From positions 19,214 to 83,213 of the forward strand of contig SFIL01000001.1 of NCBI GenBank assembly GCA_004556205.1: DNA of 64,000 nt. The letters are read 5' to 3'. A model generated the notes under the pieces. That model had not been told where the DNA came from. It did not search any database and worked only from the letters and a program-made list of their open reading frames with translations. Position 1 is the stretch's first letter. The number at the start of each line of letters is the position of its first letter. Shown piece after piece: positions 41,659 through 50,621 of the stretch. The stretch comes from Clostridiales bacterium (GTDB lineage: Bacteria > Bacillota > Clostridia > Oscillospirales > Oscillospiraceae). The position numbers were made by a program, and so were the translations under genes.

Positions 41659-41689
41659 TTAGGGGCGGACGGCGCTTGTCCGCCCCTAA
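41659..41689. repeat. REP-type palindrome after deoD
   Basis: Perfect 12-bp arms TTAGGGGCGGAC / GTCCGCCCCTAA with a 7-base loop. Same family as 7578-7666. It lies between deoD and deoB and may act as a partial terminator or mRNA stabiliser. Confidence 0.7.
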
Positions 41690-41738
41690 ACTGCCCCTTG
41701 CAATGTTTATATTTTATATTTAATATAAGGAGAACACT

Positions 41739-42905
41739 ATGAAACGCGTATTTTTATTTGTCCTCGATTCCTGCGGCTGCGGCGAAATGCCCGATGCCGC
41801 GTCCTTTGGTGATCACGGCGTCAACACGCTGAAAAGCTGCTCTACCTCTGACAAGCTTCATATTCCGAATCTGCTGTCCTACGGCTTGGGCAACATCGAC
41901 ACCGTGGATTATCTGCCTAAGACGGAAGCACAGAAGGGTGCCTGCGCTCGTCTGAAGGAAGCGTCAATGGGCAAGGATACCACCATCGGCCATTGGGAGA
42001 TCGCGGGCATTGTCTCGCCCGATCCGCTGCCTACCTATCCCAACGGCTTCCCGGAGGAGCTTTTGAAGCCCTTCCGCGAGGCGACGGGCAGAGGCGTCCT
42101 TGCCAATGCGCCGTGGTCCGGTACGGAGGTCATCAACAAGTACGGCGAGGAGCACATGAAGACGGGCGACCTGATTGTTTACACCTCCGCCGACTCCGTG
42201 TTCCAAATCGCTGCCCATGAGGACATTGTCCCGCCCGAGCAGCTTTACGAATACTGCCGCATTGCGCGCAAGCTCCTTGTCGGCAAGCACGGCGTGGGCA
42301 GAGTCATTGCCCGTCCGTTTATCGGCAACGCGAAGGACGGCTTCACCCGCACCTCCAACCGTCACGACTTTTCCCTTGAGCCGCCCGCAGAGACCATGCT
42401 CGACGCGGTGAAGGCAGCGGGACTGGACTCCATCGGCGTCGGCAAGATCTATGATATCTTTGCGCATCGCGGCACGACCGAGTACATCTACACCAAGGGC
42501 AACACCGACGGCCTGAACAAGACAATGGGATACGCCGAGCGCGACTTCCGCGGTCTGTGCTTCATCAACCTCGTCGATTTCGATATGCTCTACGGTCACC
42601 GCCGCAATATCGACGGCTATGCCGCCGCGCTGACGGAATTTGACGGCTGGTTCGCGGAATTCATGGAAAAGATGGGCGAGGACGATATCGTGATGATCAC
42701 CGCCGACCATGGCTGTGACCCCGCTTACACCGAGACGACCGACCATACCCGCGAATATGTGCCGCTGCTGATCGCAGGCAAGCAGGTCAAGCCCGTCAAC
42801 CTCGGCACGCGCATGAGCTTTGCGGACATCGCCGCAACCGTGACCGAGCTGCTTGGTGTGGAGTTCAACACCCCGGGCAAGAGCTTCGCGAAGGAGATCG
42901 TCTAA
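41739..42905 (+). CDS. deoB: Phosphopentomutase
   Basis: Converts (deoxy)ribose-1-phosphate to the 5-phosphate. The 388-residue alkaline-phosphatase-superfamily enzyme shows metal-site motifs FVLDSCGCGEMPDA (7-20), the phosphothreonine region GKDTTIGHWE, and FINLVDFDMLYGHRRN and MITADHGCDPAY. Full length. Ribosome site AAGGAGAACACT. Confidence 0.97.
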   Translation: MKRVFLFVLDSCGCGEMPDAASFGDHGVNTLKSCSTSDKLHIPNLLSYGLGNIDTVDYLPKTEAQKGACARLKEASMGKDTTIGHWEIAGIVSPDPLPTYPNGFPEELLKPFREATGRGVLANAPWSGTEVINKYGEEHMKTGDLIVYTSADSVFQIAAHEDIVPPEQLYEYCRIARKLLVGKHGVGRVIARPFIGNAKDGFTRTSNRHDFSLEPPAETMLDAVKAAGLDSIGVGKIYDIFAHRGTTEYIYTKGNTDGLNKTMGYAERDFRGLCFINLVDFDMLYGHRRNIDGYAAALTEFDGWFAEFMEKMGEDDIVMITADHGCDPAYTETTDHTREYVPLLIAGKQVKPVNLGTRMSFADIAATVTELLGVEFNTPGKSFAKEIV

Positions 42906-42971
42906 AGACACATGCAGACCCTACACCAAGTATGAACCCATTCACTTTGTTAAGAAAGGAGGGAATCGGGA

Positions 42972-43385
42972 ATGACTTCTTTGGAATTGGTCAATCTCGC
43001 CATTGAGGCACGGGAGCATGCCTATGTGCCTTATTCCAACTTCGCCGTCGGCGCGGCGCTGCTGACAAAGGAAGGTAAGGTCTATCAGGGCTGCAATATC
43101 GAAAACTCATCCTACGGCGCGACAAACTGCGCAGAGCGCACCGCCTTTTTCACCGCTGTCTATCAGGGCGAGCGGAACTTTGAGGCGATCGCCATTGTCG
43201 GAGGCAAGGCAGGCGAGCCGGTACATGAGCTTTGCGCACCCTGCGGTATCTGCCGTCAGGTGATGCGTGAATTCTGCAAAGATGACTTCAAAATCTTTTT
43301 GAGCAAGGGCGACGGCACAGTCTTAGAGACAACTTTGACACAATTGCTGCCTTTGAGCTTCTCAAAAGAGGATTTGGAACGTTGA
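42972..43385 (+). CDS. cdd: Cytidine deaminase
   Basis: Deaminates cytidine/deoxycytidine to (deoxy)uridine. The 137-residue homotetrameric-type enzyme has the zinc/catalytic motif TNCAERTAFF (C53, E55) and PCGICRQ (C91, C94). Ribosome site AAAGGAGGGAATCGGGA. It is followed by a nucleoside-type binding lipoprotein. Confidence 0.97.
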   Translation: MTSLELVNLAIEAREHAYVPYSNFAVGAALLTKEGKVYQGCNIENSSYGATNCAERTAFFTAVYQGERNFEAIAIVGGKAGEPVHELCAPCGICRQVMREFCKDDFKIFLSKGDGTVLETTLTQLLPLSFSKEDLER

Positions 43386-43493
43386 TTTTGTTAAAAATCA
43401 ACAAATTTTCTGCAGCATCTTGATTTTTACGTGATTTTGTGTAACAATGTATCAAGCGGTAAAACCGCAAACAAAAATTTTGGAGGTAAGAAA

Positions 43494-44684
43494 ATGAAGA
43501 AACTTGTTGCTCTTCTTCTCGCCCTCTGCATGGTAGCCTGCCTGTTCGCCGGCTGCTCGGACGAGAAGGAACCCACTGAAAGCACTCCTGCTGCAAGTGA
43601 CCCCAGCACTGAGCCCACCGAAGAGCCCAGCACTGAGCCCACCGAAGAGCCCAGCACTGAGCCCGCTACCACCAGCGACTATCGTGTAGCTATGGTTACC
43701 GACTACGGCGATATCACCGACCAGTCCTTCAACCAGACCACCTACGAAGCCGGCAAGGCATGGTGCGAGGCCAACGGCGTTGACTTCACCTACTACAAGC
43801 CGACCGGCGACTCCACCGCTGAGCGTGTTGCTGCTATCGACCAGGCTGTTGCCGATGGCTACAACGTCGAGAACTATCCCGATGTGAAGTACATCGCCCT
43901 CGACGTCGGCGAGTATGACCTGCAGGATGCTGCCGGCACCGTCGATGACTGGTCCTATGTCTATCCCGCAAACGTTTACTCCGCTGTTTACCAGGAAGAG
44001 CTTGCCGGTTACATGGCCGGCTACGCTGCTGTGAAGCTCGGCTACAAGCACCTCGGCTTCCTCGGCGGCATGGCTGTTCCCGCTGTTGTCCGCTATGGCT
44101 ACGGCTTCGTGCAGGGCTGCGACGCGGCTGCTGCTGAGATGGAAATCACTGGCGAAGTTGCTATCGAGTATGTCTATGGCAACCAGTTCTCCGGCGACGC
44201 TGACATCACTGCTTACATGGATACTTGGTATCAGAACAAGGGCGTTGAAGTTGTCTTCGCTTGCGGCGGCGGCATCTTCACCTCTGCCGGCGAGGCTGCG
44301 CAGAAGGTCGAGGGCGCGAAGGTTATCGGCGTTGACGTTGACCAGAAGGGCACCATCGATGGCCTGTATGGCGAAGGCATGACTGTTACCTCCGCGATGA
44401 AGGGCCTTGCTCCCACCGTCGACACCATGCTGACCGAGCTGATCGTCAACGACAACTGGGCTGCTTACAGCGGCAAGGTTGAGACTCTGGGTCTTGTCTC
44501 TGCGGATCCCGCTCTGAACTATGTCCAGATCCCGTCCTCCACCCAGTGGTCCGACGACTTCACCGAGGCTGACTATGTCGCTCTCGTCGGTGAGCTGTTC
44601 GACGGCACTCGTACCGTCTCTGCTGACACCGAGAACGAGCCCGAAGTCACCATCGCTGTTGACTATCAGGGCAACATCAAGTAA
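43494..44684 (+). CDS. BMP-family nucleoside-binding lipoprotein 1
   Basis: Extracellular substrate-binding lipoprotein of 396 residues. The signal peptide ends in the lipobox LFAGC (Cys about 20). A low-complexity linker with a 24-base tandem repeat (43602-43664; peptide unit PSTEPTEE) follows. The BMP/PnrA domain has VTDYGDITDQSFNQTTYEAG, YPDVKYIALDVG, YMAGYAAVKLG, GFLGGMAVPAVVRYG and VVFACGGGIF. Such proteins bind nucleosides and feed the ABC system just downstream. The ATG at 43494 follows GGAGGTAAGAAA. A terminator separates it from the transporter genes, giving higher expression of the binding protein. Confidence 0.92.
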   Translation: MKKLVALLLALCMVACLFAGCSDEKEPTESTPAASDPSTEPTEEPSTEPTEEPSTEPATTSDYRVAMVTDYGDITDQSFNQTTYEAGKAWCEANGVDFTYYKPTGDSTAERVAAIDQAVADGYNVENYPDVKYIALDVGEYDLQDAAGTVDDWSYVYPANVYSAVYQEELAGYMAGYAAVKLGYKHLGFLGGMAVPAVVRYGYGFVQGCDAAAAEMEITGEVAIEYVYGNQFSGDADITAYMDTWYQNKGVEVVFACGGGIFTSAGEAAQKVEGAKVIGVDVDQKGTIDGLYGEGMTVTSAMKGLAPTVDTMLTELIVNDNWAAYSGKVETLGLVSADPALNYVQIPSSTQWSDDFTEADYVALVGELFDGTRTVSADTENEPEVTIAVDYQGNIK

Positions 44685-44700
44685 TTCACCCCACAACTTT

Positions 44701-44732
44701 AGAGAACGGGCTTCTGCCCGTTCTCTTTTTTT
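44701..44732 (+). terminator. Terminator after lipoprotein gene 1
   Basis: Perfect 11-bp stem AGAGAACGGGC / GCCCGTTCTCT, loop TTCT, then a T-run. Confidence 0.93.
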
Positions 44733-44914
44733 AGAGTCGTTGCAAGCACAAGATAACTGCCTGACAGTGCGCCGCAACACAATGACACGATGCGTCGCGC
44801 ATAAGGCAGAAGCGTCCGGGGACGGCGAAAACTGTCGTTTTGCACAAATTTTCTTTCGATATTTAGCAGTTCTAACAAAAACGCTGGGGCGCTTGCTTTT
44901 CGAAGAAATTGGAT

Positions 44915-44943
44915 TTGAATTTTCAAATTCAATGGTGTATAAT
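44915..44943 (+). promoter_or_regulatory. Promoter of ABC transporter genes 1
   Basis: TTGAAT, a 17-base spacer and TATAAT, about 34 bases before the ATPase gene. Confidence 0.75.
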
Positions 44944-44976
44944 CAAACTGTAATTTTATAAAGAGGAGGAATCAGC

Positions 44977-46515
44977 TTGAGCAATGAACATTATGCGATA
45001 GAAATGCTGAACATCACCAAGCGCTTTCCCGGCATTATCGCAAATGATAACATCACGCTGCAACTGAAAACCGGCGAGATCCATGCCTTGCTTGGCGAAA
45101 ACGGCGCCGGTAAATCAACATTGATGAGCGTCCTGTTCGGTCTTTATCAGCCGGAAGAGGGCATCATCAAGAAGGACGGCGTCGAAGTTTCGATCCGCAA
45201 CCCGAACGATGCCAACGCGCTGCATATCGGCATGGTGCATCAGCATTTCAAACTCGTCGAGTGCTTCTCCGTTCTCGACAACATCATTCTCGGTGTCGAG
45301 CCGACACATATGGGCTTCCTACAGAAGGCGGAGGCGCGTGAAAAGGTACTTGCGCTTTCCGAAAAGTACGGACTCCATGTTGACCCTGACGCGATGATCG
45401 AGGATATCACCGTCGGTATGCAACAGCGTACCGAGATCCTGAAGATGCTTTATCGCGACAATGAGATCCTGATCTTCGACGAGCCGACTGCGGTTCTGAC
45501 GCCGCAGGAGATTGACGAGCTGATGGAGATCATGCGCGGTCTTGCGAGAGAAGGCAAATCCATCCTCTTTATCTCCCACAAGCTCAACGAGATTATGTCC
45601 GTTGCTGACCGCTGCACTGTCCTGCGCAAGGGTAAATATGTCGGCACTGTCAATGTCGCCGACACCACAAAGGAAGAACTGTCCCGCATGATGGTCGGCA
45701 GAGATGTCGAATTCGTTGTACATAAGGATCCGGCGAAGCCGACGGATGTCGTTCTCAATGTTGAGCATATGACCGTCGCGTCTAAAATGCACAGCAACAA
45801 TGCGGTCAAGGATGTCTCTTTCAAGGTTCGCCGTGGTGAAATTGTCTGTATCGCGGGTATTGACGGCAACGGTCAGACTGAGCTCGTCTACGGTATCTCC
45901 GGACTGGAGCCTTTGAAGACCGGTAAGCTTGAGCTGTGCGGCAAGGACATTACGAAGGCGCCTATTCGCAAGCGCAACACGAGCGGCATGAGCCATATTC
46001 CGGAGGATCGCCACAAGCACGGCCTCGTTTTGGATTACACGCTTGAAAACAACCTTGTTCTCCAGCGCTATTTTGAGCCGGAGTTTACCAATAAGGCGGG
46101 CTTCCTGCGTAAGGGCAATATCCGCACCTATGCCGAGCGCCTGATTGAACAGTACGATGTCCGCTCCGGCCAGGGCCCCATTACGATTGCCCGCTCCATG
46201 TCCGGCGGCAACCAGCAAAAGGCGATTGTTGCTCGTGAGATCGATAAGGATCCCGAGCTGCTCATCGCCGTGCAGCCGACCCGCGGCTTGGACGTCGGCG
46301 CAATTGAGTACATCCATAAGCAAATCGTTGCGCACCGCGATGCGGGCAATGCCGTCCTGCTTGTCTCCCTCGAACTCGACGAGGTCATGAGCCTCTCCGA
46401 CCGCATCCTCGTGATGTATGAGGGCGAGATCGTCGGCGAGCTTGACCCCAAGAAGACAACCGTCGAAGAACTCGGCCTGTATATGGCTGGCGCAAAGAGA
46501 ATGGAGGTACAGTAA
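44977..46515 (+). CDS. Nucleoside ABC transporter ATPase 1 (double ABC domain)
   Basis: A 512-residue ATPase with two ABC domains like RbsA and the BmpB/YufO proteins. First domain: LLGENGAGKSTLMS and LIFDEPTAVLTPQE. Second domain: degenerate Walker A GIDGNGQTELV, signature RSMSGGNQQKAIVARE and LIAVQPTRGLDVGA. It energises import with the two permeases downstream. The start is TTG at 44977, seven bases after GAGGAGGA. The first in-frame ATG (45004) would cut off the conserved N-terminus. Confidence 0.93.
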   Translation: MSNEHYAIEMLNITKRFPGIIANDNITLQLKTGEIHALLGENGAGKSTLMSVLFGLYQPEEGIIKKDGVEVSIRNPNDANALHIGMVHQHFKLVECFSVLDNIILGVEPTHMGFLQKAEAREKVLALSEKYGLHVDPDAMIEDITVGMQQRTEILKMLYRDNEILIFDEPTAVLTPQEIDELMEIMRGLAREGKSILFISHKLNEIMSVADRCTVLRKGKYVGTVNVADTTKEELSRMMVGRDVEFVVHKDPAKPTDVVLNVEHMTVASKMHSNNAVKDVSFKVRRGEIVCIAGIDGNGQTELVYGISGLEPLKTGKLELCGKDITKAPIRKRNTSGMSHIPEDRHKHGLVLDYTLENNLVLQRYFEPEFTNKAGFLRKGNIRTYAERLIEQYDVRSGQGPITIARSMSGGNQQKAIVAREIDKDPELLIAVQPTRGLDVGAIEYIHKQIVAHRDAGNAVLLVSLELDEVMSLSDRILVMYEGEIVGELDPKKTTVEELGLYMAGAKRMEVQ

Positions 46516-46516
46516 T

Positions 46517-47662
46517 ATGAAGCAACGTACTCCTTTGCTGCGCAAGAGCGCAGCGCAGACGCTCCTTGCATCGCTGCTGTGCATCCTGCTCGGTCTTTTG
46601 GTCGGCTATCTTGCACTGCTGATCATCGAGCCGTCCGGTGCGTGGGAAGCGATTCTTGCGGTTCTGAAGAACTTCTTAAAGTATCCGACCGGTGCGCAAA
46701 AAGTGAAGTACTTAGGCAGCACACTGGTCAAGACCGCACCGTTGCTCTTGTGCTCTCTGTCCGTCCTGTTTGCCTATAAGGTCGGCCTGTTTAACATCGG
46801 TGTTGCCGGTCAGTATGTCCTCGGTGCTGCTGCCTCGCTGGGCTGCGCACTGCTGGCGGGTCTGCCCTGGTATGTGTGCCTCCTCGCTGCCGTTGCTGCT
46901 GCGGCGATCTCCGGCGCGCTTTGCGGCGTCCTGCGTGCTTACCTCAATGTCAACGTCGTTATCTCGGGCATCATGCTCAACTGGATCAGCCTGTATGCAA
47001 CCAACCTGATTCTGAAGGGCGGCATGGAGAAGACCGGTAAGGATACCATCCGTCTGGTCAAGGCGAACAAAGACGCGATCCTGCCGACGCTCGGCTTGGA
47101 CAAACTGTTCAATAATAACCAGTATGTTACCATCGCCATTCCGATTGCGATCATCGTTGCGATCGTCATTTGGGTCCTGCTCGATAAGACCAAGTTTGGC
47201 TATGAGCTGAAGGCGACCGGCAACAACCTGAACGCTGCGAAGTACTGCGGCATGAAGGAAAACCGCAACATCATTCTGACCATGGTGATCGCCGCCGCAT
47301 TGGCAGGTCTCGGCGCAGGACTTTACTATCTGTCCGACTTCGAACAGTGGAATGTCAACTCCTCCTCCGTCCCCGCCATGGGCTTTAACGGCATTGCAGC
47401 GGCGTTCCTCGGCGGTCTGCATCCCATCGGCGCAATCTTCTCCTCGTTCTTCATCCAGCATATCACGCTGGGCGGCGCAAATGTCGATCTGAGTCACTAT
47501 TGCGCGCAGATCGCGGATTTCATCTCTTCTATCATCATTTACCTGTGCGGCTTCGTCCTCTTCTTCAAGACCTGCCTCAACCGTGCGTTGGACCGTCGTG
47601 AGGAAAAGAAAATTCAGGCTGCAAAGGCAAACAGTGCGACAGAGGAAGGAGGAAATAAATAA
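46517..47662 (+). CDS. Nucleoside ABC transporter permease 1A
   Basis: A 381-residue inner-membrane permease of the BPD_transp_2 (branched-chain/sugar-type) family with about 8-10 membrane segments. Motifs: VGLFNIGVAGQYVLGA near 95, LNVNVVISGIMLNWIS and ELKATGNNLNAAKYCGM. The ATG at 46517 is two bases after the ATPase stop, with GGAGG in the ATPase end. It overlaps the next permease by TAATG. Confidence 0.92.
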   Translation: MKQRTPLLRKSAAQTLLASLLCILLGLLVGYLALLIIEPSGAWEAILAVLKNFLKYPTGAQKVKYLGSTLVKTAPLLLCSLSVLFAYKVGLFNIGVAGQYVLGAAASLGCALLAGLPWYVCLLAAVAAAAISGALCGVLRAYLNVNVVISGIMLNWISLYATNLILKGGMEKTGKDTIRLVKANKDAILPTLGLDKLFNNNQYVTIAIPIAIIVAIVIWVLLDKTKFGYELKATGNNLNAAKYCGMKENRNIILTMVIAAALAGLGAGLYYLSDFEQWNVNSSSVPAMGFNGIAAAFLGGLHPIGAIFSSFFIQHITLGGANVDLSHYCAQIADFISSIIIYLCGFVLFFKTCLNRALDRREEKKIQAAKANSATEEGGNK

Positions 47663-48624
47663 TGGTATTGCTGATTCAATATACTCTTATTTTCGCTGCC
47701 GTTCTGCTGCTGGTCGCGTTGGGCGGCTGCTTCTCCGAACACTCCGGCGTGATCAACATCGGCTTGGAGGGCATTATGGTCATGGGCGCCCTCGGCGGCG
47801 CGCTGGTCATGCGCTTCCTGCCCTATAATCCCGATACTGCCAACTTGCTGACGAACCTCGGCGTCTTTGCCTGTGTTGCACTTGCAAGCATTGCGGCAGG
47901 TATGATCTACTCCCTCTTGTTGGCAGTTGCCTGCATCAACTTCAAGGCGGATCAGACGATCGTCGGTACGGCAATGAACCTGCTCGGTACTGCACTGGCG
48001 ACGGTTATCGTTAAGTCGATGAACACGGCGATAAACCCCGACGACCATTCCTCCGAGATCCAGTACATTAACGCGAAGAAAGCATTCCTGTCCGATTTCG
48101 GCGGCAAGTTTGAATTGAACTGGTTCGTCATCCTTGCGATCATCCTGTTGGTAATCGCGACCATTCTGTTGTATAAGACTCGTTTCGGTTTGCGTCTGCG
48201 TGCCTGCGGCGAGCATCCGCAAGCGGCGGACTCGGTCGGCATCAATGTCTACAAGATGCGCTATGCCGGTGTTCTGATCTCCGGTTTCCTCGGCGGTCTC
48301 GGCGGTATCACCTACATCACCGCCGGCGTCAGCGTTTGGAAGTTTGAAAACGGCGTTGCAGGCTTTGGCTTCCTTGCTTTGGCGGTTATGATTTTCGGTG
48401 CATGGCATCCCGTCCGCATCGCGGGCGCGGCTGTGCTGTTCGGTCTGTTCCGCGCACTCGGCAATGTCTATAACGGCATTCCGCTGCTTGCGAATATGGG
48501 TATTCCCAGCGCAGTTTATAATATGCTGCCGTACATCGTCTCACTGATTGTTCTTGCGTTTACATCTAAGAACTCCAGAGCGCCGAAAGCGGAGGGCATC
48601 CCCTACGACAAGGGTCAACGCTGA
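47662..48624 (+). CDS. Nucleoside ABC transporter permease 1B
   Basis: A 320-residue permease, partner of 1A. About 8-9 membrane segments. The conserved ALGGCFSEHSGVINIGLEGIMVMGA is near the N-terminus, ADQTIVGTAMNLLG follows, and RACGEHPQAADSVGIN is the coupling-helix region. Start coupled to the preceding stop. The gene ends before a strong inverted repeat. Confidence 0.92.
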   Translation: MVLLIQYTLIFAAVLLLVALGGCFSEHSGVINIGLEGIMVMGALGGALVMRFLPYNPDTANLLTNLGVFACVALASIAAGMIYSLLLAVACINFKADQTIVGTAMNLLGTALATVIVKSMNTAINPDDHSSEIQYINAKKAFLSDFGGKFELNWFVILAIILLVIATILLYKTRFGLRLRACGEHPQAADSVGINVYKMRYAGVLISGFLGGLGGITYITAGVSVWKFENGVAGFGFLALAVMIFGAWHPVRIAGAAVLFGLFRALGNVYNGIPLLANMGIPSAVYNMLPYIVSLIVLAFTSKNSRAPKAEGIPYDKGQR

Positions 48625-48643
48625 CCTTAAAAATCATACGAAA

Positions 48644-48677
48644 TTGTCCTATCCCCTGCTTGCAGGGGATAGGACAA
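48644..48677. terminator. Perfect 16-bp hairpin after transporter operon 1
   Basis: TTGTCCTATCCCCTGC / GCAGGGGATAGGACAA with a 2-base gap; no T-run, so termination is uncertain. Confidence 0.6.
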
Positions 48678-48732
48678 TGACTGTTATCTGAGAAAAAGAT
48701 GTCGGGTTGCCCGACGACACGGAGGATATAAA

Positions 48733-49353
48733 ATGTCAAATATCATTGTCATTGGCATAGCAGGCGGCAGCGGCAGCGGTAAAACAACTTTGATGAAAAA
48801 TCTTATCGCCCGTTTTCAGGACGATGTGACCGTCCTCAGCCATGATAATTACTACCGTCCGTATGAGGAATTGACAATTGAGGAGCGGCGGAAGGTTAAC
48901 TATGACCATCCGGACGCGTTCGATACAGAAATGATGATCGAGCATTTGAAGCAGCTCAAGGCGGGGCAGCCGATCGAATGCCCGAATTATGATTATACGA
49001 CCTATTCGCGCTGCGCGGAGACGACGCGCATCGAGCCGCGCAAGGTCATTTTGGTAGAGGGTATCCTGATTTTTGAGAACAAAGCTCTCTGCTCACAGAT
49101 GGATATTAAGATATTCGTCGATACCGATGCGGATGTCCGCCTGATTCGCCGCATCAAGCGCGACGTAGCAAAGCGCGGCAGAAGCTTGGAATCTGTGCTG
49201 ACACAGTATTTGAACACGGTCAAGCCAATGCACGAACAGTTCGTTGAGCCGAGCAAGAAAAACGCCGACCTCGTCGTTTTGGAGGGCGGCAAAAACCTTG
49301 TTGCGTTGGAAATGATCATCGACCGCATCCAACGCCATATTGATAACGACTGA
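48733..49353 (+). CDS. udk: Uridine kinase
   Basis: Phosphorylates uridine/cytidine. The 206 residues contain the P-loop GIAGGSGSGKTTLMK (7-21), DNYYRPYEELT, NYDHPDAFD, ILVEGILIFEN and FVDTDADVRLIRRIKRD. Full length. A short GTCGGGTTGCCCGAC hairpin sits just before its ribosome site (CGGAGG). It follows the nucleoside transporter. Confidence 0.96.
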   Translation: MSNIIVIGIAGGSGSGKTTLMKNLIARFQDDVTVLSHDNYYRPYEELTIEERRKVNYDHPDAFDTEMMIEHLKQLKAGQPIECPNYDYTTYSRCAETTRIEPRKVILVEGILIFENKALCSQMDIKIFVDTDADVRLIRRIKRDVAKRGRSLESVLTQYLNTVKPMHEQFVEPSKKNADLVVLEGGKNLVALEMIIDRIQRHIDND

Positions 49354-49374
49354 GAATATCCACATACAAATGCA

Positions 49375-49410
49375 GCCTCCCGCAGGACTTGTCCTGCGGG
49401 AGGCGTTTAC
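49375..49410 (+). terminator. Terminator of udk
   Basis: Perfect 14-bp stem GCCTCCCGCAGGAC / GTCCTGCGGGAGGC, then GTTTACTTTG. Confidence 0.8.
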
Positions 49411-49430
49411 TTTGTAGAGCGGGAGGAGAG

Positions 49431-49468
49431 GTTGCCACGTCGCTTCGCTCCTCGCAATGACACGTGGG
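49431..49468. repeat. Short TGTCATTGCGAGG repeat
   Basis: On the minus strand it reads GTGTCATTGCGAGGAGCGAA followed by CGACGTGGCAACC. It is a half-copy of the family at 38323-38419. Confidence 0.55.
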
Positions 49469-49541
49469 CCTTCACCGTTCCTTAAGCTTGTGACATTTTG
49501 ATCTGTTCATACCATGCAGAAGGACTGATCGGGAAAGTAAT

Positions 49542-50480
49542 TTACTGTACGTGGGTATGGTTGTTGATATGGTCGATGCAGTAGCAGAAGTAGCCCTTGC
49601 ACTTGGAGCAGTAGCGAAATTCCAGATCGGGACACTCGGTGTCCGTTCGCCCGCAGACCGTGCACTTGTGGCGATACGGGCGCTGCCCCGTACTGCTGCG
49701 GTAATTCTTCGCCCAATCGGGATTCGGCTGCGGCTCGGTTACCTTTGCGCGCGGCTGCTTCCGACGGCGCGGGGAACGCCGCAGATTGGGAAGCAGATTC
49801 TTGATGTCCCGTCCAAAGAACAGCAGGTAGTTCAGCAAAGCAACCAGCGGGAACAGCGCGATCAGGACATAAGCCGTGGTATAGAACGCCCCGAGGAAGG
49901 ACACCTTTACGGCAGTCACGAGGCCGGAGATGATGCCGTACAACGTGAAGCCGATATCCACCCATGCGAGCCATTTCATTTTCACCGGCAGAATCATCAT
50001 GAAGTATACGCGCTGATCGGGCGCGAGCGTTGCCACTGCGAGGAACATTGAAAGGTTGATATAGTGCGAAGACATTGTCAAGGGCGCGCCGAAAATCCAA
50101 TACAGAAGCATGGCGTAAAGATCGCTTAAAAGGATTCCGCAAAAATAGAAAATATTAAAGCGGAGCGTGCCCCAAACGTTCTCCAGCATGGAACCGACCC
50201 AGTAATAGAACATAATGGAGAAAAACGCTCCTAAAAGGTTGCTGAACAGAAAGGACGGACCGCTGGCGAAGGTAAAGATGTAAGAGAACAGCCGCCAAAT
50301 CTGCCCGTGCATGATCTCCTTCGCATCAAAATAGAGGTAGAGCGGCAGATTGCTGTCAAAAAACTTCCACAAGAGGAAGACAATTGCGTTGCCAATGCAG
50401 ATCCAAAGCATCAGATTTGGAATACCCTTGTTGCGGTTGCGCGTTAAAAAGCGGTTGTAATCCCGCCGTAAATTGCCCAT
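49542..50480 (-). CDS. Rhomboid-like membrane protein with C-terminal zinc ribbon, lacking protease residues
   Basis: A 312-residue protein with six or so membrane segments (about 20-230). It has a rhomboid-fold hallmark (HGQIWRLFSYIFTFAS) and a GSMLENVWGTLRFNIFYF segment, but I find no GxSG serine motif and no catalytic histidine in the last segment. It is therefore probably a pseudoprotease or Derlin-like member. The cytosolic C-terminus is basic (RRSPRRRKQPRAK) and ends in a zinc-ribbon-like Cys/His group: CTVCG, CPDLEFRYCSKCKGYFCYC, HINNHTH. The ATG at 50480 follows AAAGGAGGAAAACT. Function unknown. Confidence 0.7.
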   Translation of the reverse strand: MGNLRRDYNRFLTRNRNKGIPNLMLWICIGNAIVFLLWKFFDSNLPLYLYFDAKEIMHGQIWRLFSYIFTFASGPSFLFSNLLGAFFSIMFYYWVGSMLENVWGTLRFNIFYFCGILLSDLYAMLLYWIFGAPLTMSSHYINLSMFLAVATLAPDQRVYFMMILPVKMKWLAWVDIGFTLYGIISGLVTAVKVSFLGAFYTTAYVLIALFPLVALLNYLLFFGRDIKNLLPNLRRSPRRRKQPRAKVTEPQPNPDWAKNYRSSTGQRPYRHKCTVCGRTDTECPDLEFRYCSKCKGYFCYCIDHINNHTHVQ

Positions 50481-50564
50481 AGTTTTCCTCCTTTGCGATA
50501 TGCTACCATTGTAGCGGGTTTTGCGCGTCTTGTCTATAAACATTCTTTGAATTTTGTCCGAAGC

Positions 50565-50593
50565 TTGAAAATTTTTCGACCGTATGGTATGAT
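50565..50593 (+). promoter_or_regulatory. Promoter of ahcY
   Basis: TTGAAA, a 17-base spacer and TATGAT. The leader is about 25 bases, too short for a riboswitch. Confidence 0.75.
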
Positions 50594-50621
50594 AAAATCA
50601 GAAATTTACGGAGGTCACACC

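Noticed and set aside
50481..50621. SAH riboswitch before ahcY
   Set aside because: The promoter at 50565-50593 leaves a leader of only about 25 bases, with no hairpin.
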